DNA from: Rhizobium cauense
Lineage (GTDB): Bacteria; Pseudomonadota; Alphaproteobacteria; Rhizobiales; Rhizobiaceae
DNA length: 64,000 nt
Direction of reading: 5' to 3'
NCBI RefSeq assembly: GCF_019511525.1
Contig: NZ_JAEUAT010000024.1
Coordinates: 33,015 to 97,014, forward strand
Position numbers and translations under genes: made by a program. The notes beneath the pieces are model-generated. The model was not told where the DNA came from. It did no database searches and saw only the letters and a list, made by a program, of their open reading frames with translations. Positions 11,101 through 19,056 of this stretch are shown piece by piece. Position 1 is the first letter of the stretch. Each line of letters begins with the position of its first letter.

Positions 11101-11517
11101 GCCGGACATGATCGATGCTTCGATCGCAAACAGCATGAAAGTGAAGCTGGCGTAGATCAACGAGGTAATCGTCGAGCCGATATAGCCGAAGCTGGCGCCA
11201 CGGGTCAGCAGGTCGATGTCGACCCCGTGGCGGATCGCATAGCGGCTGATCGGCAGGCCGATGGCGAGCATGGCGATCGAGGCGACGATGATGGCCCAGA
11301 AGGCGTTGGTGGTGCCGTAAGAGAGGGTGATGGCGCCGCCGATCGCTTCAAGCGCCAGGAAGGATATGGCGCCGATCGCCGTCTGCGAGATGCGCTGCGA
11401 AGAGAACTGCCGCGCGCTCTTGGCGGTGAACCGCAGCGCATAGTCCTCCAGCGTCTGGTTGGCGACCCAGCGGTTATACTCGCGCCTGACCGGAATGATG
11501 CGTTGCCGCGCTGCCAT
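8131..11517 (-). CDS. Hybrid histidine kinase with N-terminal NCS1-type transporter domain and Cys-rich insert
   Basis: A 1128-residue fusion. Residues about 30-490 resemble an NCS1/purine-cytosine permease, with roughly twelve hydrophobic segments and the family-like stretches GASFGYIGSTITSL and QIGEQADFLRFLPP. Residues 503-540 hold eight cysteines (503, 506, 518, 526, 529, 530, 536, 540), a probable metal-binding module. Two more membrane segments (570-630) and a coiled-coil follow, then HisKA with His686 in GLSHELRTPLNAVLGYAQ, an HATPase domain (DTGRGIAEKDL, GLGLGLTITQLL), a receiver with Asp972 and Lys1022, and a C-terminal alpha-helical tail. The architecture recalls transporter-sensor kinases such as CbrA (SLC5-type), but with a different transporter family. 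The gene is divergent from urtA, so urea or a nucleobase-derived compound is the likely signal (inference). Confidence 0.88.
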   Translation of the reverse strand: MAARQRIIPVRREYNRWVANQTLEDYALRFTAKSARQFSSQRISQTAIGAISFLALEAIGGAITLSYGTTNAFWAIIVASIAMLAIGLPISRYAIRHGVDIDLLTRGASFGYIGSTITSLIYASFTFMLFAIEASIMSGALELTLGIPLWIGYIISAVMVIPLVTHGVRLISRFQLLTQPFWIVLNVLPFIFIAVMDWEKFDLWRAFSGIRHASGPPGTIAPFDLVEFGAASAVILALMSQIGEQADFLRFLPPEKQQNWRHRLAVFLAGPGWVIIGAPKLLAGSFLVVLTFASGVPVDRAADPAQMYLTAFGYMIPWHNAALLLMAAFVVVSQLKINVMNAYAGSLAWSNFFSRLTHSHPGRVIWLVFNVAIALLLMELGIYKLLEETLGIFSIIAMAWLCTISADLFINKPLGLAPPGIEFKRAHLYDINPVGLGAMTLSAGIALIAHFGVFGSVAASLAPYITLIVALIASPLIAWGTKGKFYLARKPRHSWKNLTNITCSVCEHPFEPEDMAWCPAYAAPICSLCCSLDSRCHDMCKPKARFNAQVGTVAKAVLPETVVQKLTTRLGRYGIAVVLALTAVGAILAMIAHQVSSASPQTADVVNGTILVVFFVFAVIAGVVCWFYVLAHDSRVVAEEESSRQNTLLLKEIAAHKKTDAALQTAKETAEAANRAKSRYVVGLSHELRTPLNAVLGYAQILERDETIPAPRQSSIKVIRRSAEHLSGLIDGLLDISKIEAGRLQVYSNEINIQDFLDQVVDMFRPQAQAKGLTFLHHRSPALPQFVRTDEKRLRQILVNLLSNAIKFTDEGSVTFDVGYRSQVATFTVADTGRGIAEKDLSRIYEPFQRGEADSIRPMPGLGLGLTITQLLTNTLGGEISVSSEKDRGTMFRVRLMLSAVLREMTVPPLEKKIVSYDGPRRTIVVVDDNEDHRDMMREVLAPLDFVVLTAASGADCLTLIEGIQPDLFLVDISMPGMNGWQLVSRLRANGQTAPIVMLSANIGDAAAHRDSDDSHNDAIGKPVDIKQLRDKLALHLGLKWIYAEALQPATIKHDRPLVSPGSAHVQELLRLAEIGYIRGIEAKLNDLAKVEANQPFTEELRSYAAAFDLNGLMNFLHRFDEKVETLG

Positions 11518-11625
11518 GCCTTGGTGCCAGCCCCTTTGTTCCCCTTGTCATGCGTTCGTAACATGGAACCACGCGAGGCTTAAGAGTGCGGCGCAGCACA
11601 AAACTGCACATTTCGCCCCGTCACC

Positions 11626-11641
11626 TACGTCATATCACGTA
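11626..11641. promoter_or_regulatory. Palindrome in the kinase/urtA divergent promoter region
   Basis: TACGT-CATATC-ACGTA is a perfect 5-bp inverted repeat with a 6-nt spacer. It lies between the hybrid-kinase start (11517) and urtA (11735). It could be an operator for the adjacent regulator, but it matches no motif I can name with confidence. Confidence 0.25.
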
Positions 11642-11734
11642 TACGCTTTCGCAGTGCAGCACCGGATAGTCCCTTAAGCAACAGTTAACTTCCGTTTTCG
11701 GCCTGTTGTCTAACAAGAAGAGGGGATCAACCAG

Positions 11735-13027
11735 ATGAATCTCAAGTCCTATATCACGGGCGCCGCACTCGGCGCCGTCATGTCGGCTACGGCCGCATTC
11801 CACGGAGCCGTTGCGGCTGACGACACCATCAAGGTCGGCGTTCTGCACTCGCTGTCCGGCACGATGGCGATCTCCGAAACGACGCTGAAAGACGCCATGC
11901 TGATGCTCATCGACGAGCAGAACAAGAAGGGCGGCCTTCTCGGCAAGAAGCTCGAAGCCGTCGTCGTCGACCCGGCTTCCGACTGGCCGCTGTTTGCCGA
12001 AAAGGCACGCGAGCTGATCGAAAAGGACAAGGTCGCGGCCGTCTTCGGTTGCTGGACGTCCTCGTCGCGCAAGTCGGTTCTGCCGGTCTTCGAAGAGCTC
12101 AACTCGATCCTCTTCTACCCGGTTCAGTATGAAGGCGAAGAGTCCTCGCGCAACATCTTCTACACGGGTGCCGCTCCGAACCAGCAGGCCATCCCGGCTG
12201 TCGACTACCTGATGGAGAAGGAAGGCGTTAAGCGCTTCGTTCTCGAAGGCACCGACTACGTCTATCCGCGTACGACGAACAAGATCCTGGAAGCTTATCT
12301 CGTCTCGAAGGGCATTCCGAAGGAAGACATCATCATCAACTACACGCCGTTCGGCTTCTCCGACTGGCAGACGGAAGTGAAGAAGATCAAGGAATTCGGC
12401 GCGGCCGGCAAGAAGACGGCGGTCGTCTCGACCATCAACGGTGACGCCAACGTTCCATTCTACAAGGAACTCGGCAACCAGGGCGTCAAGGCAACCGACA
12501 TCCCGGTTGTTGCCTTCTCGGTCGGGGAAGAAGAGCTTGCCGGTCTCGACACCAAGCCGCTCGTCGGCCACCTTGCAGCCTGGAACTACTTCGAGTCGGT
12601 CGAAAGCCCTGCCAACAAGAAGTTCATCAAGCAGTGGCACGAGTTCACCAAGAACGACAAGCGCGTGACCAACGACCCGATGGAAGCTGCCTATATCGGC
12701 TTCAACGCCTGGGTTAAGGCTGTTCAGGCCGCCGGCACGACCGACACGGATAAGGTTCTCGACACGATCATCGGCACCACGGTTCCGAACCTGTCGGGCG
12801 GCTATGCCACCGTCATGCCGAACCACCACATCACCAAGCCGGTTCTGATCGGTGAAATCCAGGCGAACGGCCAGTTCGAAATCGTCCAGCAGACCCCGGC
12901 GGTTGTCGGCGACGAATGGTCCGATTTCCTGCCTGACTCCAAGGACCTGATCTCCGATTGGCGCAAGCCTATGAACTGCGGCAACTTCAACGTTGCCACG
13001 GGCAAGTGCGGCGGCAAGGGCTCCTGA
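11735..13027 (+). CDS. urtA: Urea ABC transporter substrate-binding protein UrtA
   Basis: A 430-residue periplasmic binding protein with signal peptide MNLKSYITGAALGAVMSATA and cleavage near AVAAD. Diagnostic UrtA sequences include IKVGVLHSLSGTMAISET, DPASDWPLFAEKARELI, FGCWTSSSRKSVLPV, and the late AAYIGFNAWVKAVQAAGT region. It delivers urea to UrtBC. The ATG is preceded by AAGAAGAGGGG. It is separated from urtB by 172 nt that include a stable hairpin. The family is generally nitrogen-regulated; no convincing NtrC or sigma-54 site was recognised upstream. Confidence 0.95.
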   Translation: MNLKSYITGAALGAVMSATAAFHGAVAADDTIKVGVLHSLSGTMAISETTLKDAMLMLIDEQNKKGGLLGKKLEAVVVDPASDWPLFAEKARELIEKDKVAAVFGCWTSSSRKSVLPVFEELNSILFYPVQYEGEESSRNIFYTGAAPNQQAIPAVDYLMEKEGVKRFVLEGTDYVYPRTTNKILEAYLVSKGIPKEDIIINYTPFGFSDWQTEVKKIKEFGAAGKKTAVVSTINGDANVPFYKELGNQGVKATDIPVVAFSVGEEELAGLDTKPLVGHLAAWNYFESVESPANKKFIKQWHEFTKNDKRVTNDPMEAAYIGFNAWVKAVQAAGTTDTDKVLDTIIGTTVPNLSGGYATVMPNHHITKPVLIGEIQANGQFEIVQQTPAVVGDEWSDFLPDSKDLISDWRKPMNCGNFNVATGKCGGKGS

Positions 13028-13061
13028 GTGCTGATCACCCCGTCACTCTGACGCCTGAAGA

Positions 13062-13093
13062 CTTCCGCCCGGTCTCTCCTGTCCGGGCGGAAG
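13062..13093 (+). terminator. Intercistronic hairpin between urtA and urtB
   Basis: A perfect 11-bp stem (CTTCCGCCCGG / CCGGGCGGAAG) with a 10-nt loop lies 34 nt after the urtA stop. It has no U-tract, so it more likely stabilises urtA mRNA or causes partial termination, allowing more binding protein than permease to be made. Confidence 0.55.
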
Positions 13094-13199
13094 GTCCATC
13101 TCCGGAGCGCAGCCTTGATGCTTCGGACGGCGCCGGTTCCGCCAGGGATCGATGCCGATTTAAGGGCTTATTTTTCCCGATTGCGCCGGAAGGCCAACG

Positions 13200-14840
13200 A
13201 TGACCGAGGCAAGAAAGCCGATGTATCGCGCCATCAAGATTTTGCTTTTGACCCTATGCCTGGCAATGCCGGCCTTTGCGACCGCGCTCAAGGCGCAGGA
13301 AGATATTCACCCCCTTATCGATGCGCTTGGCGTCGGCGACTTCCCTGAGCGCGAAGCCGCGATCAAGGCACTGGTCGCCTCCAAGGACCCGCGTGTCGGC
13401 GAGATCCTGCAGTTGCTGAGCGACGGCCAGCTTTACGTGAACTCCGAGACCGGCGGTCCTGTGCTGGTGCAGGGCGGCACCGAGGACGAGCCGACCTATG
13501 CCGACCCGATCTCCGGCGAGGTCGTCTCCGACGTCGATCCCGACTACATGTCCAAGGTCAAGATCAACAATTCGCTGCGTACGGTGATTGCCACCGTCAC
13601 GAGCCAGCTGACGCTCCTGAGCCCGGATCGCGGCGCGCGGCTTTCCGCAGCTCAGGGCCTGCTCAAGGACGCTGATCCGGCAAATCTCGATCTCCTCACC
13701 TCGGCGCTGGCTGAAGAAAAGGACGCCGAGGTCAAGAATGCGATGGAAGCGGCGCGCGCCGTCATGGTGCTGAAGAGCGATGTCAGCGCCGAAGAGAAGA
13801 AGGCGGCGATCGATACGGTTGCGGCGCGCGGGGGACGCGATGCGCTGACCATCCTGAATTCCGCGATGGCGACTGCGCCCGAGGAGCTGAAGGGCGCTAT
13901 CCAGGCCCATATCAACGCGATCAACCGCAGCCTCGCGCTTTGGGATGTCGGGCAGAATGTCTGGTACGGGCTGTCGCTCGGCTCGGTGCTGCTGCTCGCG
14001 GCGATCGGCCTTGCCATCACGTTCGGCGTCATGGGCGTCATCAACATGGCGCATGGCGAAATGGTGATGATTGGCGCTTACACGACCTACGTCGTACAGG
14101 AGTACATCAGCTCCGCATTCCCGGAACTCGGCAACTACTCGCTGGCCTTCTCCGTGCCGGCTGCCTTCCTCTTTACCGGTTTTGTCGGTCTTGTCATCGA
14201 GCGTGTGGTCATCCGCTACCTTTACGGCCGGCCACTCGAAACGCTGCTCGCCACCTGGGGCGTGTCGCTGATCCTGCAGCAGGCGGTTCGCACGATCTTC
14301 GGCCCGACGAACCGCGAGGTGCGCAATCCGAGCTGGATGTCCGGCGCGTTCGAGCTGGGCGGTCTCTCGATCACATGGAACCGCCTCTGGATCATCGTCT
14401 TCTCGATGGTGGTGTTCTTCGCGCTGCTCGCACTCCTGAAGCGCTCAGCCTTCGGTTTGCAGATGCGTGCGGTCACGCAGAACCGCCGCATGGCCTCGTC
14501 GATGGGCATCCGCACCGGCTGGGTCGATGCGTTTACCTTCGCGCTCGGCTCCGGCATTGCCGGTATAGCAGGAGTCGCACTCAGCCAGATCGACAACGTG
14601 TCGCCGAACCTCGGCCAGAGCTACATCATCGACAGCTTCATGGTCGTGGTCTTCGGTGGGGTCGGCAATCTCTGGGGCACGCTCGTCGGGGCGCTGTCGC
14701 TCGGTGTCCTCAACAAGTTCCTCGAGCCTTTCGCCGGCGCCGTGCTCGGCAAGATCCTGGTGCTCGTTCTCATCATTCTCTTCATCCAGAAGCGTCCACG
14801 TGGGCTCTTCGCACTCAAAGGAAGGGCGGTGGAAGCATGA
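13200..14840 (+). CDS. urtB: Urea ABC transporter permease UrtB
   Basis: A 546-residue permease. It has the signature UrtB layout: a signal-like N-terminus, then about 230 residues of extracytoplasmic helical repeat region (LLSPDRGARLSAAQGLLKDA and similar), and then a LivH-type membrane core starting near ALWDVGQNVWYGLSLGS with GVMGVINMAHGEMVMIGAY. The cytoplasmic loop contains RAVTQNRRMASSMGI. GGAAGG lies 5-6 nt before the ATG. The stop overlaps the urtC start (ATGA), indicating coupling. Confidence 0.95.
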   Translation: MTEARKPMYRAIKILLLTLCLAMPAFATALKAQEDIHPLIDALGVGDFPEREAAIKALVASKDPRVGEILQLLSDGQLYVNSETGGPVLVQGGTEDEPTYADPISGEVVSDVDPDYMSKVKINNSLRTVIATVTSQLTLLSPDRGARLSAAQGLLKDADPANLDLLTSALAEEKDAEVKNAMEAARAVMVLKSDVSAEEKKAAIDTVAARGGRDALTILNSAMATAPEELKGAIQAHINAINRSLALWDVGQNVWYGLSLGSVLLLAAIGLAITFGVMGVINMAHGEMVMIGAYTTYVVQEYISSAFPELGNYSLAFSVPAAFLFTGFVGLVIERVVIRYLYGRPLETLLATWGVSLILQQAVRTIFGPTNREVRNPSWMSGAFELGGLSITWNRLWIIVFSMVVFFALLALLKRSAFGLQMRAVTQNRRMASSMGIRTGWVDAFTFALGSGIAGIAGVALSQIDNVSPNLGQSYIIDSFMVVVFGGVGNLWGTLVGALSLGVLNKFLEPFAGAVLGKILVLVLIILFIQKRPRGLFALKGRAVEA

Positions 14841-16000
14841 TTACGGCCTTCCTGCTCCGGTCTCTCGACCGCAAGATCATCGCTGCAATCGTCATTCTGC
14901 TTGCAGTCGCAGTGCTGGTGCCGGTGCTCAACCTCATGACCGCGCCGACCAATCCGCTGCATATCCCGACCTACATCATGGCGCTGTTCGGCAAGTATCT
15001 GACCTACGCGCTGCTGGCGCTGGCGCTCGATCTCGTCTGGGGCTTCTGCGGTATCCTCTCGCTCGGTCACGGCGCTTTCTTCGCGCTCGGCGGCTATGCG
15101 ATGGGCATGTATCTGATGCGCCAGATCGGCTCGCGCGGCGTCTACGGCGACCCGATCCTTCCCGATTTCATGGTGTTCCTGAACTGGAAGGAACTGCCGT
15201 GGTTCTGGTACGGCTTCGACAAGTTCTGGTTCGCGGCGCTGATGGTTCTGCTGGTGCCGGGGCTGCTTGCCTTCGTCTTCGGCTGGTTCGCCTTCCGCTC
15301 GCGCGTCAACGGCGTCTACCTGTCGATCATCACACAGGCGATGACCTACGCGCTGCTGCTCGCCTTCTTCCGCAACGACATGGGCTTCGGCGGCAACAAC
15401 GGCATGACCGACTTCAAGGAAATCCTTGGCTTCAGCGTGCAGGCTGATGGCACGCGCGCCGCGCTGTTTGCCGCGACTGCGATCTTCCTTGCCCTGTCTC
15501 TCATGATTGCCTCGGCCATCGTGCGCTCGAAATTCGGCAAGGTGCTGGTCGGCGTGCGCGATGCGGAAAGCCGCACGCGCTTCCTCGGCTACCGGGTGGA
15601 ACATTTCAAGCTCTTCACCTTCGTCGTTTCGGCGATGATGGCGGGCATCGCCGGTGCGCTTTACGTCCCGCAGGTCGGCATTATCAACCCAGGCGAGTTT
15701 GCGCCGGCCAACTCGATCGAAGTGGTCATCTGGACGGCAGTCGGCGGCCGCTCGACACTGATCGGGCCAATCATCGGCGCCATTCTCGTCAACGGCGGCA
15801 AGACGATCTTTACCGGTCTCTTCCCCGAGTTCTGGCTGTTCGCGCTTGGCGGTCTGTTCGTGCTCGTCACGCTGTTCCTGCCAAGAGGCATCGTCGGTAC
15901 GATCGACCGGTATATTTCCCGCCGCAAGCCTAAGACGGAAGCTACGCCGCCCGCGCTTCACGAAGAGGGCGTCGATGCAAAAATCCAGCCAGCGGAGTGA
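14837..16000 (+). CDS. urtC: Urea ABC transporter permease UrtC
   Basis: A 387-residue LivM-type permease. The core includes ALALDLVWGFCGILSLGHGA, YAMGMYLMRQIG, the extracytoplasmic LPDFMVFLNWKELPWFWYGF region characteristic of UrtC, and the ATPase-contact loop VGVRDAESRTRFLGYRV. The start is the ATG overlapping the urtB stop; a longer same-frame reading upstream is only shadow sequence inside urtB. It is followed 6 nt later by urtD. Confidence 0.94.
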   Translation: MITAFLLRSLDRKIIAAIVILLAVAVLVPVLNLMTAPTNPLHIPTYIMALFGKYLTYALLALALDLVWGFCGILSLGHGAFFALGGYAMGMYLMRQIGSRGVYGDPILPDFMVFLNWKELPWFWYGFDKFWFAALMVLLVPGLLAFVFGWFAFRSRVNGVYLSIITQAMTYALLLAFFRNDMGFGGNNGMTDFKEILGFSVQADGTRAALFAATAIFLALSLMIASAIVRSKFGKVLVGVRDAESRTRFLGYRVEHFKLFTFVVSAMMAGIAGALYVPQVGIINPGEFAPANSIEVVIWTAVGGRSTLIGPIIGAILVNGGKTIFTGLFPEFWLFALGGLFVLVTLFLPRGIVGTIDRYISRRKPKTEATPPALHEEGVDAKIQPAE

Positions 16001-16006
16001 GCGATC

Positions 16007-16762
16007 ATGATCCCTGACGTCAAACCAAACAGCGTTCTCTATCTCAACAACGTCTCGGTTTCCTTCGATGGCTTCAAGGCGCTGAACTCGCTCTCGATCG
16101 TCATCGAACCCGGCGAACTTCGTGCCATCATCGGCCCCAACGGCGCGGGCAAAACGACGATGATGGACATCATCACCGGCAAGACCCGACCGGATGAGGG
16201 TGAGGTGTTCTTCAACGGGCAGACCGATCTCACCAAACTTGATGAGGCCGACATCGCGCAGTTGGGGATCGGCCGCAAGTTCCAGAAGCCGACGGTTTTC
16301 GAAAGCCACACGGTATGGGACAATCTCGAACTGGCATTGAACCGCAAGCGCGATGTCTTCTCGACGCTGTTTTACCGGCTCTCTGCCGAGGACAAGGCGC
16401 GTATCGACGAGATCCTTGAAACGGTTCGGCTCACGCATCGGCGGGACGAACTCGCCGCCAACCTCTCACATGGGCAGAAGCAATGGCTGGAGATCGGCAT
16501 GCTTCTGGCGCAGGAACCAAAGCTCTTGCTGGTCGATGAACCGGTCGCCGGGATGACCGATGCCGAAACCGCGGAGACGGCGATCCTGCTCAAGGAGATC
16601 GCCAAGACTCGCTCGGTCGTCGTCGTTGAGCATGACATGGGCTTCATCCGCGACCTGGGCGTCAAGGTGACGTGCCTTGCCGAAGGTTCGGTGCTGGCCG
16701 AGGGATCGATCGATTTCGTGAGCTCCGATCCCAAGGTGATCGAAAACTATCTGGGGCGCTGA
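16007..16762 (+). CDS. urtD: Urea ABC transporter ATP-binding protein UrtD
   Basis: A 251-residue ABC ATPase of the LivG type. It has Walker A GPNGAGKTT, the RKFQKPTVFESHTVWDNLELA stretch (19 of these residues are the usual UrtD marker), signature LSHGQKQWLEIGMLL, Walker B LLLVDEPVAGMTD and H-loop VVVEHDMGFIRDLG. The LSHGQKQWLEI signature is the usual UrtD variant. It starts 6 nt after urtC and its stop is one base before urtE. Confidence 0.95.
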   Translation: MIPDVKPNSVLYLNNVSVSFDGFKALNSLSIVIEPGELRAIIGPNGAGKTTMMDIITGKTRPDEGEVFFNGQTDLTKLDEADIAQLGIGRKFQKPTVFESHTVWDNLELALNRKRDVFSTLFYRLSAEDKARIDEILETVRLTHRRDELAANLSHGQKQWLEIGMLLAQEPKLLLVDEPVAGMTDAETAETAILLKEIAKTRSVVVVEHDMGFIRDLGVKVTCLAEGSVLAEGSIDFVSSDPKVIENYLGR

Positions 16763-16763
16763 G

Positions 16764-17459
16764 ATGCTGACAGTCGACAATGCAAACCTTCACTACGGCG
16801 CAGCACATGCGCTCCGCGGCATCTCCATCAAGGCAGAGATGGGCAAGATCACTTGCGTGCTGGGGCGTAACGGCGTGGGCAAGAGTTCTCTTCTCCGCGC
16901 CGTTACTGGCCAGCATCCATTGTCATCAGGAACGGTGACCTTCAACGAGGCGAAACTTAACGGATTGCCACCGTTCGCCCGCGCCAAACAAGGTATTGGA
17001 TATGTGCCGCAGGGACGCGAAATCTTCCCGTTGCTGACGGTCAAGGAAAATCTCGAGACCGGTTTTGCACCGCTTGGACGCCGGGATCGCTCAATTCCGG
17101 ATGACATCTTCAGTCTGTTTCCGGTGCTGCAGTCCATGCTTGGGCGGCGAGGTGGCGACCTGTCGGGCGGGCAGCAGCAACAACTGGCGATCGGCCGGGC
17201 GATGGTGACGCGGCCGAAGATCCTCGTGCTCGACGAGCCGACCGAAGGCATCCAGCCATCGATCATCAAGGATATCGGCCGGGCAATCCGCTATCTGCGC
17301 GACAGTACCGGGATGGCGATCCTGCTGGTCGAGCAGTACCTCGATTTCTGCCGCGAACTCGCCGACTACGTCTACATCATGGATCGCGGCGAGATCGTGC
17401 ACGAGGGACTAGCGGAGACGCTCGATACGGCGGAGGCGCGCCGTCATCTGACTGTCTGA
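16764..17459 (+). CDS. urtE: Urea ABC transporter ATP-binding protein UrtE
   Basis: A 231-residue LivF-type ATPase completing urtABCDE. It has Walker A GRNGVGKSS, GYVPQGREIFPLLTVKENL, signature LSGGQQQQLAIGRAMV, Walker B ILVLDEPTEGIQPSII and LLVEQYLDFCREL at the H-loop position. The GRNGVGKSS P-loop and EGIQPSII are UrtE markers. A 180-nt gap separates it from ureD; I see no clear terminator there, so read-through into the urease genes is possible. Confidence 0.95.
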   Translation: MLTVDNANLHYGAAHALRGISIKAEMGKITCVLGRNGVGKSSLLRAVTGQHPLSSGTVTFNEAKLNGLPPFARAKQGIGYVPQGREIFPLLTVKENLETGFAPLGRRDRSIPDDIFSLFPVLQSMLGRRGGDLSGGQQQQLAIGRAMVTRPKILVLDEPTEGIQPSIIKDIGRAIRYLRDSTGMAILLVEQYLDFCRELADYVYIMDRGEIVHEGLAETLDTAEARRHLTV

Positions 17460-17639
17460 TCCCGTGGCTATCTGTTGGGCAGATGCTGTTTTTCTCGGCA
17501 GCTTCTGAGGGGTCCCGTTGCCGCCGGTCCGATCGCTGAGACTGCCACGGCACGGCACGGGAATTGCTTGCTTTCTGCAAGTTAGTGATTTCAATGAAAA
17601 CGGCCGGGGCCAACCGGCGGTGTGTTGGGAAGGGACGGA

Positions 17640-18461
17640 ATGACGAACGCGGCGGCAGCCACGAGACCGCAGAGAGCCGAGGGGCGCGGACATCTGGCTG
17701 CGAAGATGCTTGACGGGCGTACGCGCCTGCAGGAGCTCTACCAGGAAGGAGCGGCCAAGATCCGGCTTCCGGATACGTTCGATTCCTCCATGGAGGCCGT
17801 CATCATCAATACCGCTGGCGGGCTCACCGGCGGCGACCGGATGAACTGGAGCGTTGCGGCGGGCCCGGGCACCCGCATCGATGTTACCACGCAGGCCTGC
17901 GAGAAGATCTACAAGGCATCGGCAGGAACGGCCGAGGTCAATACCAGCATTACTGTCGGCGCGAAGGCGCGGGTGGACTGGTTGCCGCAGGAAACCATCC
18001 TGTTCGATCGTTCATCGCTGTTTCGCAGGCTCGACGTTGATCTCGACGACGATGCCGAATTCCTGGCCGTCGAGGCCATCCTGCTTGGCCGCAAGGCGAT
18101 GGGGGAGGCGGTGGATACGGGTCTCTTTCGCGACCGCTGGCGTATTCGCAAGGGCGGGAGGCTTTGCCACGCCGAGGATTTGCAGTTGAAGGGCAATGTC
18201 GCTTCGCTGGCCGGCGCCGATGCCGTGCTGTCAGGCAAGGTCGCGTTTGCGACGTTGCTCTACGTCGGACCGCGCGCCGAAGCCTACCTCGCTGCGGTGC
18301 GCCCGTTACTCGAGGGCCATATGGGCGGCGCCAGTAGCTGGGCCGGCAAGCTCGTGGTGCGTCTTTCGGCCTCCGATGGCTTTGCGCTCAGAAAAAGTCT
18401 CATCCCGATCATTTCGGCCTTGCGCGATGGAGCGCCGGTGCCGAAAGTCTGGAATCTCTAG
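17640..18461 (+). CDS. ureD: Urease accessory protein UreD
   Basis: A 273-residue UreD (UreH) protein, the scaffold that joins UreFG to apo-urease for nickel insertion. Family stretches include VIINTAGGLTGGDRMNW, VTTQACEKIYKAS, LPQETILFDRS and MGEAVDTGLFRDRWRIRKGG. I chose the ATG at 17640 because GGAAGGGACGGA immediately precedes it; a longer start at 17622 is possible. It heads the urease gene cluster and is followed 20 nt later by ureA. Confidence 0.94.
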   Translation: MTNAAAATRPQRAEGRGHLAAKMLDGRTRLQELYQEGAAKIRLPDTFDSSMEAVIINTAGGLTGGDRMNWSVAAGPGTRIDVTTQACEKIYKASAGTAEVNTSITVGAKARVDWLPQETILFDRSSLFRRLDVDLDDDAEFLAVEAILLGRKAMGEAVDTGLFRDRWRIRKGGRLCHAEDLQLKGNVASLAGADAVLSGKVAFATLLYVGPRAEAYLAAVRPLLEGHMGGASSWAGKLVVRLSASDGFALRKSLIPIISALRDGAPVPKVWNL

Positions 18462-18481
18462 TTGAAGCAGATGGATGCACG

Positions 18482-18784
18482 ATGAACCTCACACCGAGAG
18501 AAAAAGACAAGCTGTTGATTTCGATGGCGGCGATGGTCGCGCGGCGGCGGCTGGAGCGGGGCGTCAAGCTCAACCATCCCGAAGCGATCGCGTTGATCAC
18601 CGACTTCGTCGTCGAAGGCGCGCGTGATGGGCGTCCGGTCGCGGAACTGATGGAAGCCGGTGCCCATGTCATCGGTCGTCACCAGGTCATGGAAGGTATC
18701 GCAGAGATGATCCACGACGTGCAGGTCGAAGCGACATTTCCTGATGGAACGAAGCTCGTCACTGTCCACGAACCGATCCGCTGA
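18482..18784 (+). CDS. ureA: Urease gamma subunit UreA
   Basis: A 100-residue gamma subunit of normal length. It starts MNLTPREKDKLLISMAAMVA and contains LNHPEAIALITDFVVEGARDG, of which the first 20 residues are nearly invariant in the family, and ends with the FPDGTKLVTVHEPIR beta hairpin. With UreB and UreC it forms the (ABC)3 nickel urease that splits urea to ammonia and carbamate. It lies 20 nt after ureD and 7 nt before a DUF1272 gene. Confidence 0.97.
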   Translation: MNLTPREKDKLLISMAAMVARRRLERGVKLNHPEAIALITDFVVEGARDGRPVAELMEAGAHVIGRHQVMEGIAEMIHDVQVEATFPDGTKLVTVHEPIR

Positions 18785-18791
18785 GGTTCCC

Positions 18792-19046
18792 ATGCTGGAG
18801 CTGCGCCCCAATTGCGAATGCTGCGACAAGGATCTTCCGCCCGACAGTGCCGAGGCAATGATCTGCACCTTCGAATGCACGTTCTGCGCCGATTGTGTTG
18901 CCGATGTTCTCGGCGGCATCTGCCCGAATTGCGGCGGCGAACTTGTGCGCCGCCCGGTGCGCCCCGCTGCCAAGCTTGACAAGTACCCGGCGTCGACAAA
19001 GCGCGTTCTGAAAGCCGAGGGCTGCGCGCCCATCAAGGCTGCGTGA
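18792..19046 (+). CDS. DUF1272 zinc-ribbon-like small protein in the urease operon
   Basis: An 84-residue protein with nine cysteines, arranged CECCDKDL near the start, then CTFECTFCADC and CPNCGGEL. This is the DUF1272 pattern and almost certainly binds zinc. The ATG at 18792 follows GAGG by a few bases. It is inserted between ureA and ureB, as in many rhizobial urease operons; its function is unknown, and a link to metallocentre assembly is only a guess. Confidence 0.85.
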   Translation: MLELRPNCECCDKDLPPDSAEAMICTFECTFCADCVADVLGGICPNCGGELVRRPVRPAAKLDKYPASTKRVLKAEGCAPIKAA

Positions 19047-19056
19047 GGAGAAGATC

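Noticed and set aside
11518..11734. Possible NtrC or sigma-54 promoter in front of urtA
   Set aside because: No TGGCAC-N5-TTGC element with correct spacing was found; GTGC/GCAC half-sites at 11586-11599 have the wrong orientation for NtrC.
13940..14836. Long same-frame extension upstream of urtC
   Set aside because: It lies wholly inside urtB in another frame and is Arg-rich shadow sequence; urtC starts at the ATG overlapping the urtB stop.
14621..16438. 605-codon minus-strand open frame opposite urtC/urtD
   Set aside because: Composition is Arg/Glu/His-rich and typical of antisense frames in GC-rich genes; the plus-strand genes have clear family motifs.
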